DNA from: Alteribacter keqinensis
Lineage (GTDB): Bacteria > Bacillota > Bacilli > Bacillales > Salisediminibacteriaceae
Assembly: GCF_003710255.1 (NCBI RefSeq)
Contig: NZ_RHIB01000001.1
Location: 2,232,001-2,296,000, forward strand
Direction: 5' to 3'
DNA: 64,000 bases
This document shows positions 54,333-63,784 of the stretch, piece after piece (position 1 is the first letter of the stretch; each line of letters opens with the position of its first letter). The position numbers and the translations under genes were made by a program. Below the pieces are notes generated by a model. That model was not told the origin of the DNA and did not search any database. It saw nothing but the letters and a program-made list of their open reading frames with translations.

Positions 54333-55227
54333 ACCCTAAAATCATAAGCAACAATGTGAGCGTCACTACGCTCAAAATAGTAGAGATAAATGTAACACCG
54401 GACACGAGTTTCGGTTTTGCATCAAACTGAACCGCATAAATCACAATGGTCGCAGCTGAAGGCATGGCAGCAGAAACAATCAGTACTTTAGCAAGAAGCG
54501 GGTCCATTGGCATGAGAAACGTAATTCCCCACGCAATCAGGGGAGAAATAAACAGTCGGACAATGACCCCGTAGCTGATTTTCCCCCACTCAAAGTTCCC
54601 CCACTTAATGTTTGCCAGCTGCATACCCAGAATAATCATTACCGTCGGAATCGTTGCGGCAGAAATAATGTCAATAGTCTGCATCCCATTTTCCGGGATC
54701 TGAAGGTCCATCCCTTTCAAAATCACTGCTGCAACAACAGCATAGGTAGCAGGCATCCGAAACACTGCAGTGAGAGCCGTCTTCATCCCTGTCCCGCCCC
54801 GGGCAGCGTAATAAACGCCAAAAAAGTTCATAATGATCGATTGAAAAACGAGAAACGAAACCGCATAAGCAAAGCCTGCTTCCCCATATGCAAATAGAAT
54901 AATAGGCGCTCCGTAATTCCCCGCATTCATAAAGGCGGTTGAGAGGATAAGTCCACTCTCCAGTGAAGAAGAATATTTCATCAGCCGTGCATAAATTTTA
55001 TTCAGAATAATCAGTGCAAATAACAAAGCCATGGAAAACACAACCATGTACACATACTGCATGTCCACATCCGCTTCGTAGAACGTCTTAAAAACCAAAG
55101 CCGGTGTCATCACGTAGATGGCTACGGTCGACAACGGCCTGATATCAAGCTTCTGCCACTTTTGTACGGCAAAGCCAATGGCAAACACACAGATTACAGG
55201 TAATACGACGGAGAAAAATATCGTCAA
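54331..55227 (-). CDS. AEC family transporter
   Basis: A 298-residue protein with about ten membrane helices of the auxin efflux carrier (AEC) family. It resembles bacterial malate/malonate permease-like members. Substrate unknown. It begins TTG ACG ATA after a GAGG that directly abuts the start, so the start is uncertain and its initiation may be weak or coupled. It is 25 bases downstream of ytpB on the same strand and therefore probably the third gene of ytpA-ytpB-AEC. Confidence 0.8.
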   Translation of the reverse strand: MTIFFSVVLPVICVFAIGFAVQKWQKLDIRPLSTVAIYVMTPALVFKTFYEADVDMQYVYMVVFSMALLFALIILNKIYARLMKYSSSLESGLILSTAFMNAGNYGAPIILFAYGEAGFAYAVSFLVFQSIIMNFFGVYYAARGGTGMKTALTAVFRMPATYAVVAAVILKGMDLQIPENGMQTIDIISAATIPTVMIILGMQLANIKWGNFEWGKISYGVIVRLFISPLIAWGITFLMPMDPLLAKVLIVSAAMPSAATIVIYAVQFDAKPKLVSGVTFISTILSVVTLTLLLMILG

Positions 55228-55252
55228 CCTCTACCCATTCCAATCCCTCATT

Positions 55253-56320
55253 TCAGTTACGTGTTGTTTTTTGCCGGTACATCCAGTTGTTCATGTAAAA
55301 AAACAAGCTCTCCATTCCGCCGTGTTTAAGGATCTGCCTGCTTTTTTGACGGAAAATCCGGTCTTTTTTCACCTTATCATCGGCCAGGTAAATGGCGATA
55401 AGGCCTTTTCTGATAAAACGATGAAATTGCTCATCCGGGAGAAATTCAATGCCGTTTCCCGCCTGCCGGTAAAATTCACCGAGGCGGCTTATCATTTCAC
55501 TCTCGCTCTCGTAATAGCTGCAAAAGTTCAGATCCCCTTCCTGTTCATCTTCTTCCTGATCAATATAGTAATCAAGCATGATATGAAGCCCCTGCATCCA
55601 CGGGAAGTAACCTTCCTTAATGTGCTCCACCTCAACAGGAGTTAATTGTCTGTTCCCCGCCGCATAGGAGGTTAAGCAAAATATGCCGAGAGTCGATCCT
55701 GCACAGGCAGAAAACTCATACCAGCTCATTTCCGGGACTGTACTGCGGTGACTCGCAAACCACGCCTCCAGCCGTGGTACACGCTCAGCCGGTGTCACGT
55801 GCTTGTGCACCTGCAAATCTCTATATAAAGAAGCAAGTTCAACATTCGCCATTTTAACAGCATGATAGGCCGGAAATGTCAGTGCTGCTTCCTGACATGT
55901 TCTAACCAGGGATTCAAGATAACCCCCGTCCTCTTTCTCCTTTCGAAAACGGTAGTAATCCCGAGGTTTTGCTCCCGGTGTCAGGGCATCAGGCATACTT
56001 TCATGAAGTGCTGCAAAGTCCTCAGGGTCCAAAGACGTACTCCGGTCACATAAATTATCAAGATAGTCACTGATCAACTGATAGGCTACAATAAAACGGA
56101 TTGCTTCTACCCTGTTATTACCGGCAAGAAGTCCGTAAACAGCGCCTCCTTTACAATGAAACGCCTTTTCATCAATTCCCATCAAAGCCTGAGACCTTAA
56201 TTCCGGATCCGGAATTCCTTCTGAGAACTCCCTCCACTCCTTCAGTTGTTCTCTCACAACCGGAAGTACTTTCGTATAAACCTGATACAACAGTGTCCAT
56301 GAACGGGTTGGTACTGTCAC
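55253..56320 (-). CDS. ytpB: Tetraprenyl-beta-curcumene synthase YtpB
   Basis: A 355-residue, helical DUF2600 protein. The Asp-rich motif DYLDNLCDR (about residues 86-94) and LDYYIDQEEDEQEGDLNF (about 242-260) match the unusual terpene synthase family that turns heptaprenyl (C35) diphosphate into tetraprenyl-beta-curcumene. The product is a precursor of sesquarterpenes in Bacillus. The second cyclase gene (sqhC) is not in the window. GTG 56320 follows GGAGGG. It lies 29 bases after ytpA. Confidence 0.93.
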   Translation of the reverse strand: MTVPTRSWTLLYQVYTKVLPVVREQLKEWREFSEGIPDPELRSQALMGIDEKAFHCKGGAVYGLLAGNNRVEAIRFIVAYQLISDYLDNLCDRSTSLDPEDFAALHESMPDALTPGAKPRDYYRFRKEKEDGGYLESLVRTCQEAALTFPAYHAVKMANVELASLYRDLQVHKHVTPAERVPRLEAWFASHRSTVPEMSWYEFSACAGSTLGIFCLTSYAAGNRQLTPVEVEHIKEGYFPWMQGLHIMLDYYIDQEEDEQEGDLNFCSYYESESEMISRLGEFYRQAGNGIEFLPDEQFHRFIRKGLIAIYLADDKVKKDRIFRQKSRQILKHGGMESLFFYMNNWMYRQKTTRN

Positions 56321-56349
56321 AGCTATCCCTCCAATTTTACTTTTGTTAT

Positions 56350-57147
56350 CTATAACATGTGCAAACGAACAGTTACAAATGCCAGCATATGGAGAAAAAC
56401 ATCTTCTTTTCCAGGTTCATTCAATACTTCATGATAAAAGTCAGACCATTCCCGATAAGCTTTATCTTCAATATCCAGTTTATTGAACCAACGCTTTACT
56501 TCTTCTTTATTCACGATCAGGTCTTCTCCCCCCTGCATCACAAAAAGAGGTAGGTTGGGAAATGCAGCAGATCCGTCATGGGCACGCTTAATTGCTTTTA
56601 CCAGCTCTGCATAATAGCGGGCGCTTACATTCTTAACAAGCATGGCATCCTTCAAATCTCTCTCTCGCATCCACTCATCCCGCGTCCCCGATCCCGGTGC
56701 CAGCCCGGAAGGAAGAGAAACAGTCGGCAACAAACGGGTAAGAGATTTTGAAATGGCCCTTTTATACAAAGGTGGAATGTTGGCCAGGCCGAGACAAGGG
56801 GAGGATAAAACAAGTATATCCGGTCTCAGGGAAGACGTCACTTCCTTTTGAACAAGAATGGAAATAAGCCCTCCCATACTGTGTCCAAGCTGAATGACGG
56901 GCAGATCATACTTTTTGGCTTCTTTCATCCATGGAATAACCGCCTTAAAATAATCATCAAAGCTGTTTACATGTCCGCGTCTTCCGGTGGTCGTCCCCTG
57001 TCCGGGAAGGTCACCCATAATTACATGGTACCCGAAGTCATTAAGCCGCCGGACAACCCATTCGTAGCGCACATGGTATTCCCCTGCTCCATGAACAACC
57101 ACGAATACGCCTTTTGCCTCTTTATCCTTCACTTCCCATTTCCACAT
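56350..57147 (-). CDS. ytpA: Alpha/beta hydrolase YtpA, lysophospholipase-like
   Basis: A 265-residue monoacylglycerol-lipase type alpha/beta hydrolase. The nucleophile elbow GHSMGG (about residues 92-97) is present, along with a preceding oxyanion region VHGAGEYHVRYE. B. subtilis YtpA is a phospholipase linked to bacilysocin production. No signal peptide is present, so it acts in the cytosol or on the inner membrane face. The ATG follows AGGGTG. It is first in the ytpA-ytpB-AEC unit, as ytpA-ytpB in B. subtilis. Confidence 0.88.
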   Translation of the reverse strand: MWKWEVKDKEAKGVFVVVHGAGEYHVRYEWVVRRLNDFGYHVIMGDLPGQGTTTGRRGHVNSFDDYFKAVIPWMKEAKKYDLPVIQLGHSMGGLISILVQKEVTSSLRPDILVLSSPCLGLANIPPLYKRAISKSLTRLLPTVSLPSGLAPGSGTRDEWMRERDLKDAMLVKNVSARYYAELVKAIKRAHDGSAAFPNLPLFVMQGGEDLIVNKEEVKRWFNKLDIEDKAYREWSDFYHEVLNEPGKEDVFLHMLAFVTVRLHML

Positions 57148-57251
57148 CGTGTTTCACCCTTTCTTACTTACTATTATATTCCCCTTTAGGCTCCTCAGGC
57201 GTCAAGCATCACCTCTTTTATTCTGGTAAAATGAAAGCATATTCAAAAGTG

Positions 57252-57291
57252 AAGGCACTGAAAAAGTTGGGCTGTACTTTTTCAGTAGCCT
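57252..57291. repeat. Solo GGCACTGAAAAAGT hairpin repeat
   Basis: AAGGCACTGAAAAAGT and ACTTTTTCAGTAGCCT pair around a short loop. It matches the two hairpins that flank the repeat at 51258-51439. It is 22 bases before the ytoA ATG and may influence its translation. Confidence 0.6.
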
Positions 57292-57312
57292 CAAAAATTG
57301 AGAGGAGTCTGA

Positions 57313-57840
57313 ATGATGAAAATCTATCCTTATAAAAATCATACACCTGTTATTGACGAGTCTGTTTTTCTAGCCGACGGTGTCGTTATCACCGGTGATG
57401 TTCATGTAAAAAAAGACGCAAGCATCTGGTTTAATACTGTAATCCGGGGAGACGTAGCCCCCACTTACATCGGCGAAGGCGTAAACATCCAGGATAACAG
57501 TACCCTTCACCAGAGTCCGGATAACCCTCTTGTACTGGAGGACGGCGTGACTGTCGGGCACCAGTGTATTTTACATAGCTGCACAGTTAAAAAAGAAGCC
57601 CTGATTGGGATGGGTGCAACCATTCTGGACCGGGCGGAAATTGGAGAAGGGGCATTCGTCGGTGCCGGCAGCCTCGTACCTCCGGGTAAAAAAATCCCTC
57701 CCGGCACCCTGGCTCTCGGAAGTCCCGCAAAGGTTGTACGTGAGCTGACAGAAGAAGACATAAAGGATATGGCCCGGATCCGCCGGGAATATGTAGAGAA
57801 AGGCCGGTATTACAAAGGTGTAATGAAAGGTGCGAAGTAG
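57313..57840 (+). CDS. ytoA: Gamma-carbonic anhydrase family protein YtoA
   Basis: A 175-residue left-handed beta-helix protein. The hexapeptide repeats and zinc-ligand His residues (NSTLHQS, GHQCILHSC) match the gamma-carbonic anhydrase-like family, including the motif DGVTVGHQCILHSCTV. Catalysis is not proven for YtoA. Two consecutive ATGs (57313, 57316) follow GAGGAG. The gene is on the strand opposite ytpA and ends at a strong terminator. Confidence 0.9.
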   Translation: MMKIYPYKNHTPVIDESVFLADGVVITGDVHVKKDASIWFNTVIRGDVAPTYIGEGVNIQDNSTLHQSPDNPLVLEDGVTVGHQCILHSCTVKKEALIGMGATILDRAEIGEGAFVGAGSLVPPGKKIPPGTLALGSPAKVVRELTEEDIKDMARIRREYVEKGRYYKGVMKGAK

Positions 57841-57945
57841 GAGTCATTCTTTGTATTAATGAGTTCCGGTGTTGGATTGTTTGAGGAATTCCTGACTTTT
57901 TTCAGAAATTGCATTGCCTGTCCCGATTCAGGAATCCTCCCTGGC

Positions 57946-57996
57946 GAACAGGATGCAAAAGGGCGTTCAGCCTCCTTTTGCATCCTGTTCTTTTTT
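57946..57996 (+). terminator. Terminator after ytoA
   Basis: GAACAGGATGCAAAAGG and CCTTTTGCATCCTGTTC form a perfect 17-base stem with a short loop and six T residues. Confidence 0.95.
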
Positions 57997-58083
57997 CTTA
58001 GCAAAACCTTCACACTTCCCTTACTCTATCTTAATATTTTCCTACTATGTTTGAAGTAAAGACAATTACAGGGAGGAATTGCG

Positions 58084-58623
58084 TTGGTAAAATCTTTGGA
58101 GTGGATTTTTTTAACTGACCGGATGCTCTTTAAAGCCATCAACCGTTGCAAAGAGACGACTCCGTATCACATGAGTATGGGACTTCTCACTCATCTGGGC
58201 GGAGCAGTGATGACTGTCACAATCGCACTCCTGCTGTTAATCGTATCTTCTCCGGCATGGAAAGGTGCGGCCATTCAATCTGCTCTGGCCCTTATCATTA
58301 GTCACCTCATTGTTACAGCTTTGAAAAAAGGCTTTAAACGGGCACGGCCGTATCTTGTGGTTGGGAATTCATATGTCATTCGCAACCCTTTGCAGGATTC
58401 GTCCTTCCCTTCCGGACACACAACCGCCATCTTCAGTTTGGTCACACCGTATATGTTCTATTTTCCCGGACTGATTTTGATTTTGCTCCCCCTCGCTTTG
58501 ATTGTCGCTATTTCAAGAATATCAATCGGGCTTCACTATCCTTCCGATGTGATAGCCGGTGCTGCCCTGGGTGTTGGCACAGCCTTTGTTTTTTATCAGC
58601 TGTGGATGGTCTTTTGGATTTGA
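58084..58623 (+). CDS. PAP2 family membrane phosphatase
   Basis: A 179-residue protein with about five to six membrane helices. The tripartite phosphatase motif is complete: KKGFKRARP, PSGHTTA and SRISIGLHYPSD. The family removes phosphate from lipid phosphates, such as undecaprenyl diphosphate or phosphatidate, at the outer face of the membrane. It starts with TTG 58084 after GGGAGG. It is 24 bases upstream of a glycosyltransferase gene on the same strand, which hints at a role in lipid-linked glycan or glycolipid metabolism. Confidence 0.88.
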   Translation: MVKSLEWIFLTDRMLFKAINRCKETTPYHMSMGLLTHLGGAVMTVTIALLLLIVSSPAWKGAAIQSALALIISHLIVTALKKGFKRARPYLVVGNSYVIRNPLQDSSFPSGHTTAIFSLVTPYMFYFPGLILILLPLALIVAISRISIGLHYPSDVIAGAALGVGTAFVFYQLWMVFWI

Positions 58624-58647
58624 AATGAGAATGGAGGATATCAGAAA

Positions 58648-59793
58648 ATGAAAATCGCATTATTTACCGACACATTCACACCACAGGTTAACGGCGTTGC
58701 CAAGACACTCCAGCGGCTTGTTCAATACTTCGAACGGCATCAGATTCAGCATGAAGTCTTTGTGCCTGAAAGTGTAAAGAAAGAGCCCCTTTTTAACGGG
58801 AATATTCACCGATTTGCAAGTCTGCCTTTCTTTTTATATCCGGAATGCCGCCTTGCCTTTCCAAACCTCATCACAATCAATCAGCAGCTCCATGCCTTCA
58901 GTCCCGACCTCATCCACATTGCCACTCCGTTTAACATGGGCCTTTGCGGACTGCGCTATGCCAGGAAAAATGCAGTCCCCTTCGTTGCCTCCTATCATAC
59001 TCACTTTGACTACTACCTCGACTATTACAAGCTTGGGTTTGTGATGCCCTGGATATGGCGTTACCAGCTCTGGTTTCATGAAGATGCGAAAAAAATCTTC
59101 GTCCCCTCCAGAGAAACGAGGAATCACCTTCAGAGAAAAGGATTTGAACACCTTGAACTCTGGCCGCGGGGCGTAGACTGCGACCGTTTTACCCCAGATA
59201 AAAATACAGGATCTTTCCGGGAAAGATTTAAGATCACAAAAAAGAACATTCTTCTTTACGTGGGTCGGGTAGCACCGGAAAAAGACGTGGATGTGCTGAG
59301 CCAAATGATTGATCAGATGAACCCCTTATTAAAATCCGACACCCAGTGGGTAGTCGTCGGTGAAGGTCCGATGCTTGATGAAATGAAGAAGCGTCATCCA
59401 AATGATATTTTATTTACCGGCTACCTGGACGGAGATTCACTGGCTGAAGCCTATGCCACAGCGGATCTTTTTGTCTTTCCATCATCCTCCGAAACGTTTG
59501 GTAATGTCGTCCTGGAGTCTCTCGCTTCCGGAACACCGGCAATTGTGGCAAAAGCCGGCGGGGTTCAGGAGATTGTCCAGCATAATGTGACGGGACGCAT
59601 ATGCGAAGTGAAGAATGTCCGCTCTTTTTCAGAAACAACGGAACAGCTTCTCCTGTCACCTGCCACCCGCCAGCTCATGGGTACGCGTGCCAGAACCTAC
59701 GCCCGCTCCCAGTCGTGGGACGGTATTTTCTCAAATCTAGTTGCACATTACGAAGAAGCAACTTATAGGAAAACGAAGCAGAAGCTGGCTTGA
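58648..59793 (+). CDS. Glycosyltransferase, GT4 family
   Basis: A 381-residue GT-B enzyme. The N-terminal start MKIALFTDTFTPQVNGVAKT is typical of mannosyl/glucosyltransferases of lipids (MgtA/PimB-like), and the C-terminal domain carries FPSSSETFGNVVLESLASG (EX7E-type motif, about 285-303). It transfers a sugar from a nucleotide donor to a lipid or glycan acceptor that cannot be named. Co-transcription with the PAP2 phosphatase gene supports a lipid acceptor. A GGAGG site precedes the ATG. It ends in a periodic array and terminator. Confidence 0.85.
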   Translation: MKIALFTDTFTPQVNGVAKTLQRLVQYFERHQIQHEVFVPESVKKEPLFNGNIHRFASLPFFLYPECRLAFPNLITINQQLHAFSPDLIHIATPFNMGLCGLRYARKNAVPFVASYHTHFDYYLDYYKLGFVMPWIWRYQLWFHEDAKKIFVPSRETRNHLQRKGFEHLELWPRGVDCDRFTPDKNTGSFRERFKITKKNILLYVGRVAPEKDVDVLSQMIDQMNPLLKSDTQWVVVGEGPMLDEMKKRHPNDILFTGYLDGDSLAEAYATADLFVFPSSSETFGNVVLESLASGTPAIVAKAGGVQEIVQHNVTGRICEVKNVRSFSETTEQLLLSPATRQLMGTRARTYARSQSWDGIFSNLVAHYEEATYRKTKQKLA

Positions 59794-59818
59794 GTGTTCC
59801 TTCGAGAGGGCGAATGGT

Positions 59819-59900
59819 GTCGAACGGTCGATATATCCTCTTTAAAGGTCGATAAATGACCAATAAGCTCGATAAAATTCAAATAGTGGTCGATAAATCA
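59819..59900. repeat. Degenerate ~20.5-base periodic array after the glycosyltransferase
   Basis: Units GTCGATA or CTCGATAAA occur at 59827, 59848, 59868 and 59889: spacings 21, 20, 21. It lies between the stop codon and the terminator, as at 54166-54285. Confidence 0.7.
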
Positions 59901-59937
59901 GGCTAGTCCGCCATCTGCTTAGCTTTTCCTAAATGCC

Positions 59938-59977
59938 AAAAACCCCCGATGAGCCCATCGCTCATCGGGGGTTTTTG
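59938..59977. terminator. Bidirectional terminator between the glycosyltransferase and metK
   Basis: AACCCCCGATGAG and CTCATCGGGGGTT form a perfect 13-base stem with a 6-base loop and T-rich flanks. Confidence 0.95.
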
Positions 59978-59987
59978 CTATACCGTT

Positions 59988-61202
59988 TTACTTTCCTTCT
60001 TTAGCAAAAGCCTGTTCTTTCAGTGTTTCAGCTTTATCTGTACGCTCCCATGGAAGATCTACGTCGGTACGTCCAAAGTGTCCGTATGCAGCTGTCTGCT
60101 TGTATATTGGACGGCGCAGATCAAGCATTTTAATAATGCCTGCAGGTCGAAGGTCGAAGTTTTCACGGATCACGTCAACCATCACATCTTCGCTTACTTT
60201 TCCAGTATCGAATGTATCAATGGCAATGGATACCGGCTGTGCTACACCAATGGCATAAGCAAGCTGAACTTCACAGCGGTCAGCAAGGCCTGCAGCAACA
60301 AGGTTCTTCGCTACGTAACGAGCAGCATATGCCGCAGAGCGGTCTACTTTTGTTGCATCCTTACCTGAGAATGCTCCACCACCGTGGCGGGCATATCCTC
60401 CGTACGTATCAACAATGATCTTACGTCCTGTAAGACCAGCGTCCCCTTGAGGACCGCCGATTACGAAACGGCCGGTCGGGTTAATAAAGTACTTCGTTTT
60501 TTCATCGATCAGGTTTTCCGGAACGACCGGAGCAATGACATGCTTCTTCAGGTCTTCTTTGATTGTATCAAGGGTTACTTCCGGGTGGTGCTGAGTGGAA
60601 ATAACGATCGTATCAATGTGTGCCGGCTGTCCGTTTTCATCATACTCCACTGTTACCTGTGTTTTTCCGTCCGGGCGCAGGTACGATAACGTACCATCTT
60701 TACGTACTTCACTCAGGCGGCGGGATAATTTATGGGACAAAGAAATCGGAAGAGGCATAAGCTCCGGAGTCTGGTTATCAGCATAGCCGAACATTAACCC
60801 CTGGTCTCCTGCACCGATCGCTTCAATTTCATTGTCGGACATTTGTCCTTCACGGGCTTCCAGTGCCTGGTCAACCCCCTGGGCAATGTCAGCACTCTGC
60901 TCGTCAATGGACGTAAGAACCGCACATGTTTCGTAGTCAAAGCCGTATTTTGCACGAGTGTAACCGATCTCTTTGACCGTTTCACGTACGACTTTCGGAA
61001 TATCAACATATGTGGAAGTAGAGATCTCCCCAGCTACAAGAACAAGACCTGTATTCACCGAAGTCTCACATGCTACTCGTGCGTTTGGGTCACTCTTCAT
61101 AATTTCATCTAATATGGCATCGGAAATCTGGTCACAAATTTTGTCCGGATGTCCTTCTGTTACTGATTCTGATGTAAATAAACGTCTTCTTTTCTCTGCC
61201 AC
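59988..61202 (-). CDS. metK: S-adenosylmethionine synthetase
   Basis: A 404-residue MAT enzyme that makes SAM from methionine and [21 protein letters not shown] (about residues 10-27), [12 protein letters not shown] (about 115) and [16 protein letters not shown] are the family signatures. It is cytosolic. The reading frame begins [10 protein letters not shown]. Upstream is a SAM-I riboswitch with a terminator and a consensus promoter, so SAM shuts off its own synthesis. metK and pckA are divergent, as in B. subtilis. Confidence 0.97.
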   Translation of the reverse strand: MAEKRRRLFTSESVTEGHPDKICDQISDAILDEIMKSDPNARVACETSVNTGLVLVAGEISTSTYVDIPKVVRETVKEIGYTRAKYGFDYETCAVLTSIDEQSADIAQGVDQALEAREGQMSDNEIEAIGAGDQGLMFGYADNQTPELMPLPISLSHKLSRRLSEVRKDGTLSYLRPDGKTQVTVEYDENGQPAHIDTIVISTQHHPEVTLDTIKEDLKKHVIAPVVPENLIDEKTKYFINPTGRFVIGGPQGDAGLTGRKIIVDTYGGYARHGGGAFSGKDATKVDRSAAYAARYVAKNLVAAGLADRCEVQLAYAIGVAQPVSIAIDTFDTGKVSEDVMVDVIRENFDLRPAGIIKMLDLRRPIYKQTAAYGHFGRTDVDLPWERTDKAETLKEQAFAKEGK

Positions 61203-61317
61203 TGCATGTACCTCCTCGACCTATTTCAATAATAGGATATGTGTATTGTAGTGACGGTACTCATTCTCCCGGCAGAATACTCAGATCCATTCATGATCCA
61301 AGCTGACTCAAAGTCAC

Positions 61318-61484
61318 TAAAAAAACCTTTTCCCGATCGAGGAAAAGGTTTGATCCATTCGCCTTTACCCTCTTATCTTCAAGACACAAGTCTTGCAGGT
61401 TAGCACCGTTCACCAGTATGTAGTCAGGTGGTGATGGTTGCTGGGCTTCTTCGGGCCTGTCCCTCCGCCAACTCGGGATAAGAG
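61318..61484 (-). promoter_or_regulatory. SAM-I riboswitch (S-box) of metK
   Basis: On the minus strand the aptamer runs from CTCTTATCCCGAG (61484) through GGCGGAGGGACAGGCCC, GAAGCCCAGCAACC and GGTGCTAACCTGC to GATAAGAG (61370). P1 pairs CTCTTAT with ATAAGAG. A terminator hairpin AAACCTTTTCC / GGAAAAGGTTT with a T run (61352-61318) follows. SAM binding favours termination. Confidence 0.95.
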
Positions 61485-61500
61485 TATCCGTTCGTATGCC

Positions 61501-61529
61501 ATAATAACCGATTTGCCTGACACTGTCAA
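61501..61529 (-). promoter_or_regulatory. SigA promoter of metK
   Basis: TTGACA (61529-61524) and TATTAT (61506-61501) on the minus strand are separated by exactly 17 bases, immediately upstream of the S-box. Confidence 0.85.
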
Positions 61530-61716
61530 CAAAACTTCTTTACATACACATTGGAAATCAGCGGAATCTGCAGGCAACTCATTTCCCCGCCTACATACAA
61601 TAGTAAGCCAAGATCAAATACTCTTTCCCTTCTTTATTATAAGCACATGAAACATGACCTTAATTTTAAAAAAACAGCACGTTTTCTTTATAAATAGTAT
61701 AGACTATTAAAATCAA

Positions 61717-61727
61717 TGTGTTATACT
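61717..61727 (+). promoter_or_regulatory. CcpN-like operator overlapping the pckA -10
   Basis: TGTGTTATACT fits the CcpN consensus TRTGHYATAYW (consensus from memory) at every position. Its TATACT (61722-61727) also reads as the -10 hexamer of pckA; a weak -35 (TAGACT) lies 16 bases upstream. Confidence 0.6.
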
Positions 61728-61789
61728 AATTACAACATAATGACTCATAATTACGTTTAAACATAACGTCTAATTAAGAAAGGTTTGGT

Positions 61790-63382
61790 GTGAAGATGAG
61801 TACACTTCAGTTTGAAACAGAATTAGAGCGCATCATTAAAGGACATCACGTTTATAAGGACCTCCCTGCTGCACGTTTAATGGAGAAAGCGCTTGAGCGT
61901 AATGAAGGATTAATTACGGCTACTGGTGCCTTCAGGGCAACCACTGGTAAATATACAGGCCGCTCGCCAAAAGATAAATTTATCGTAAGTGAACGTTCTG
62001 TACAGGACAAAGTGGACTGGGGTCCTGTAAACCAGCCTATTCAATCAGACGTTTTTGAAAGCCTTTACGTAAAAGTTCTTGACTACCTCGGACAGAAAGA
62101 TGAACTTTTCGTCCGCGATGCCTACGCAGGTGCCGATAAACAGTACCGTCTGCCAATCCGTATTGTAAATGAATTTGCCTGGCATAACCTTTTCGCCAAG
62201 CAGCTGTTTATCCGCCCTGAAAAAAACGAACTGGAGAACTTCATTCCTGAGTTCACTATCGTTTCTGCTCCCGGATTTAAAGCCGATCCGGAGGTGGATG
62301 GGACAAATTCCGAAACGTTTATTATCGTCTCTTTTGAAAAACGAACCGTTCTTATCGGTGGTACGGAGTATGCAGGAGAGATGAAGAAATCCATCTTCTC
62401 CATTATGAACTACCTGCTGCCTGAAAAGGATATCTTCTCCATGCACTGCTCGGCAAACGTCGGACGCGAAGGCGATGTGGCTCTTTTCTTCGGACTTTCC
62501 GGAACGGGTAAAACAACACTCTCAGCAGACACGAATCGCAATTTGATCGGGGATGATGAGCACGGATGGTCTCCTAACGGGGTCTTTAACATCGAAGGCG
62601 GCTGCTATGCCAAGTGCGTGAATTTGAGCGAGGAAAAAGAACCGCAGATCTTTAATGCAATCCGTTTTGGTTCTGTTCTTGAAAACGTTGTGGTTGATGA
62701 CGATTCAAGAGAACCGGACTACGATGATGTCTCATATACAGAAAACACACGGGCGGCATACCCTCTTGAAGCCATTCCAAATGCGATGGTTCCAAGCGTT
62801 GCGAGTCACCCGAATACGATTATTTTCCTGACCGCTGATGCCTTTGGCGTCCTGCCGCCGATCAGCAAGCTTACGAAGGAACAGGCAATGTATCATTTCC
62901 TGTCCGGTTATACGAGTAAGCTGGCTGGAACAGAACGGGGAATTACAGAGCCTACGGCAACGTTCTCTACCTGCTTCGGTGCACCATTTCTCCCACTGCC
63001 GGCGAACCGTTACGCCGAAATGCTCGGTGATCGGATTAACCAGCATGACGTAGAGGTTTACCTCGTTAACACCGGCTGGTCAGGGGGGCCTTATGGTATT
63101 GGAGAACGTATGAACCTGCCGTACACAAGGGCAATGGTTCAGGCTGCACTTCAGGGAGAACTGGCCAGTGTGGAAACAGAAACCGATCCTCACTTCGGTC
63201 TTCACATCCCTACTCACTGCCCGGGAGTTCCTGATGATGTCTTGATTCCACGCCGCACATGGATGGATAAAGACGCCTATGACCGCAAAGCACAGGAACT
63301 GGCAGCTAAATTTGAGTCCAACTTTACAAAGTTTGATGACGTGAGCGATGAGATCCGTAACGCAGGACCAAAGACAAAGTAA
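61790..63382 (+). CDS. pckA: Phosphoenolpyruvate carboxykinase (ATP)
   Basis: A 530-residue enzyme converting oxaloacetate to phosphoenolpyruvate, the entry to gluconeogenesis. The kinase loop [13 protein letters not shown] (about residues 241-253), [11 protein letters not shown] and the metal-binding LIGDDEHGW are intact. GTG 61790 lies 6 bases after AAAGG; ATG 61796 is the alternative. A CcpN-like box suggests glycolytic repression. It is divergent from metK and followed by a terminator. Confidence 0.96.
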   Translation: MKMSTLQFETELERIIKGHHVYKDLPAARLMEKALERNEGLITATGAFRATTGKYTGRSPKDKFIVSERSVQDKVDWGPVNQPIQSDVFESLYVKVLDYLGQKDELFVRDAYAGADKQYRLPIRIVNEFAWHNLFAKQLFIRPEKNELENFIPEFTIVSAPGFKADPEVDGTNSETFIIVSFEKRTVLIGGTEYAGEMKKSIFSIMNYLLPEKDIFSMHCSANVGREGDVALFFGLSGTGKTTLSADTNRNLIGDDEHGWSPNGVFNIEGGCYAKCVNLSEEKEPQIFNAIRFGSVLENVVVDDDSREPDYDDVSYTENTRAAYPLEAIPNAMVPSVASHPNTIIFLTADAFGVLPPISKLTKEQAMYHFLSGYTSKLAGTERGITEPTATFSTCFGAPFLPLPANRYAEMLGDRINQHDVEVYLVNTGWSGGPYGIGERMNLPYTRAMVQAALQGELASVETETDPHFGLHIPTHCPGVPDDVLIPRRTWMDKDAYDRKAQELAAKFESNFTKFDDVSDEIRNAGPKTK

Positions 63383-63389
63383 TCTGATT

Positions 63390-63425
63390 AGAAACCGCCC
63401 GGGGGCATACCCAGGCGGTTTTTTT
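63390..63425 (+). terminator. Terminator after pckA
   Basis: AACCGCC(C) and GGCGGTT pair around GGGGGCATACCCA, followed by seven T residues. Confidence 0.9.
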
Positions 63426-63495
63426 ATTGGCGAACGTATTTTTTGGAAAACTTGTCCATACTATTTATTAATCACATCGAAAAGGAGCATTAACC

Positions 63496-63633
63496 GTGAA
63501 ACCTGCAAAAGAACCAAAGTTTACAGGCCATGTACAGGAAGCGTTTAAAGGACTTTTTCTCGGACTGGCCATGATGCTCATCGTTTTTTTACTGCTTCAT
63601 TTTGTCTTTGGTATTGAAGCCTTTCAAAAGTAA
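63496..63633 (+). CDS. 45-residue single-pass membrane protein
   Basis: A short gene of 45 codons plus stop. It starts with GTG 63496, 8-9 bases after AAAGGAG, and encodes MKPAKEPKFTGHVQEAFKG followed by a single hydrophobic helix (residues about 19-39) and a short tail. I recognise no family with certainty, and no function can be stated. The strong ribosome site, one membrane segment and its own terminator all support a real gene. Its position after pckA may be conserved in relatives. Confidence 0.7.
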   Translation: MKPAKEPKFTGHVQEAFKGLFLGLAMMLIVFLLLHFVFGIEAFQK

Positions 63634-63640
63634 TACACAG

Positions 63641-63672
63641 ACCGCTTTCTCTTATGGAAAAGCGGTTTTTTT
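63641..63672 (+). terminator. Terminator after the 45-residue gene
   Basis: ACCGCTTT and AAAGCGGT pair around a short loop, followed by seven T residues. Confidence 0.88.
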
Positions 63673-63784
63673 CTGCTTCTGTCAAAATGTTTACTCCACT
63701 TTCCCTCTCACTCACACCCGGGCACCTCCGTACATACACTATCCCATCAGCGAATACCCATTTTTATTTTAGGAGGACCAATAG

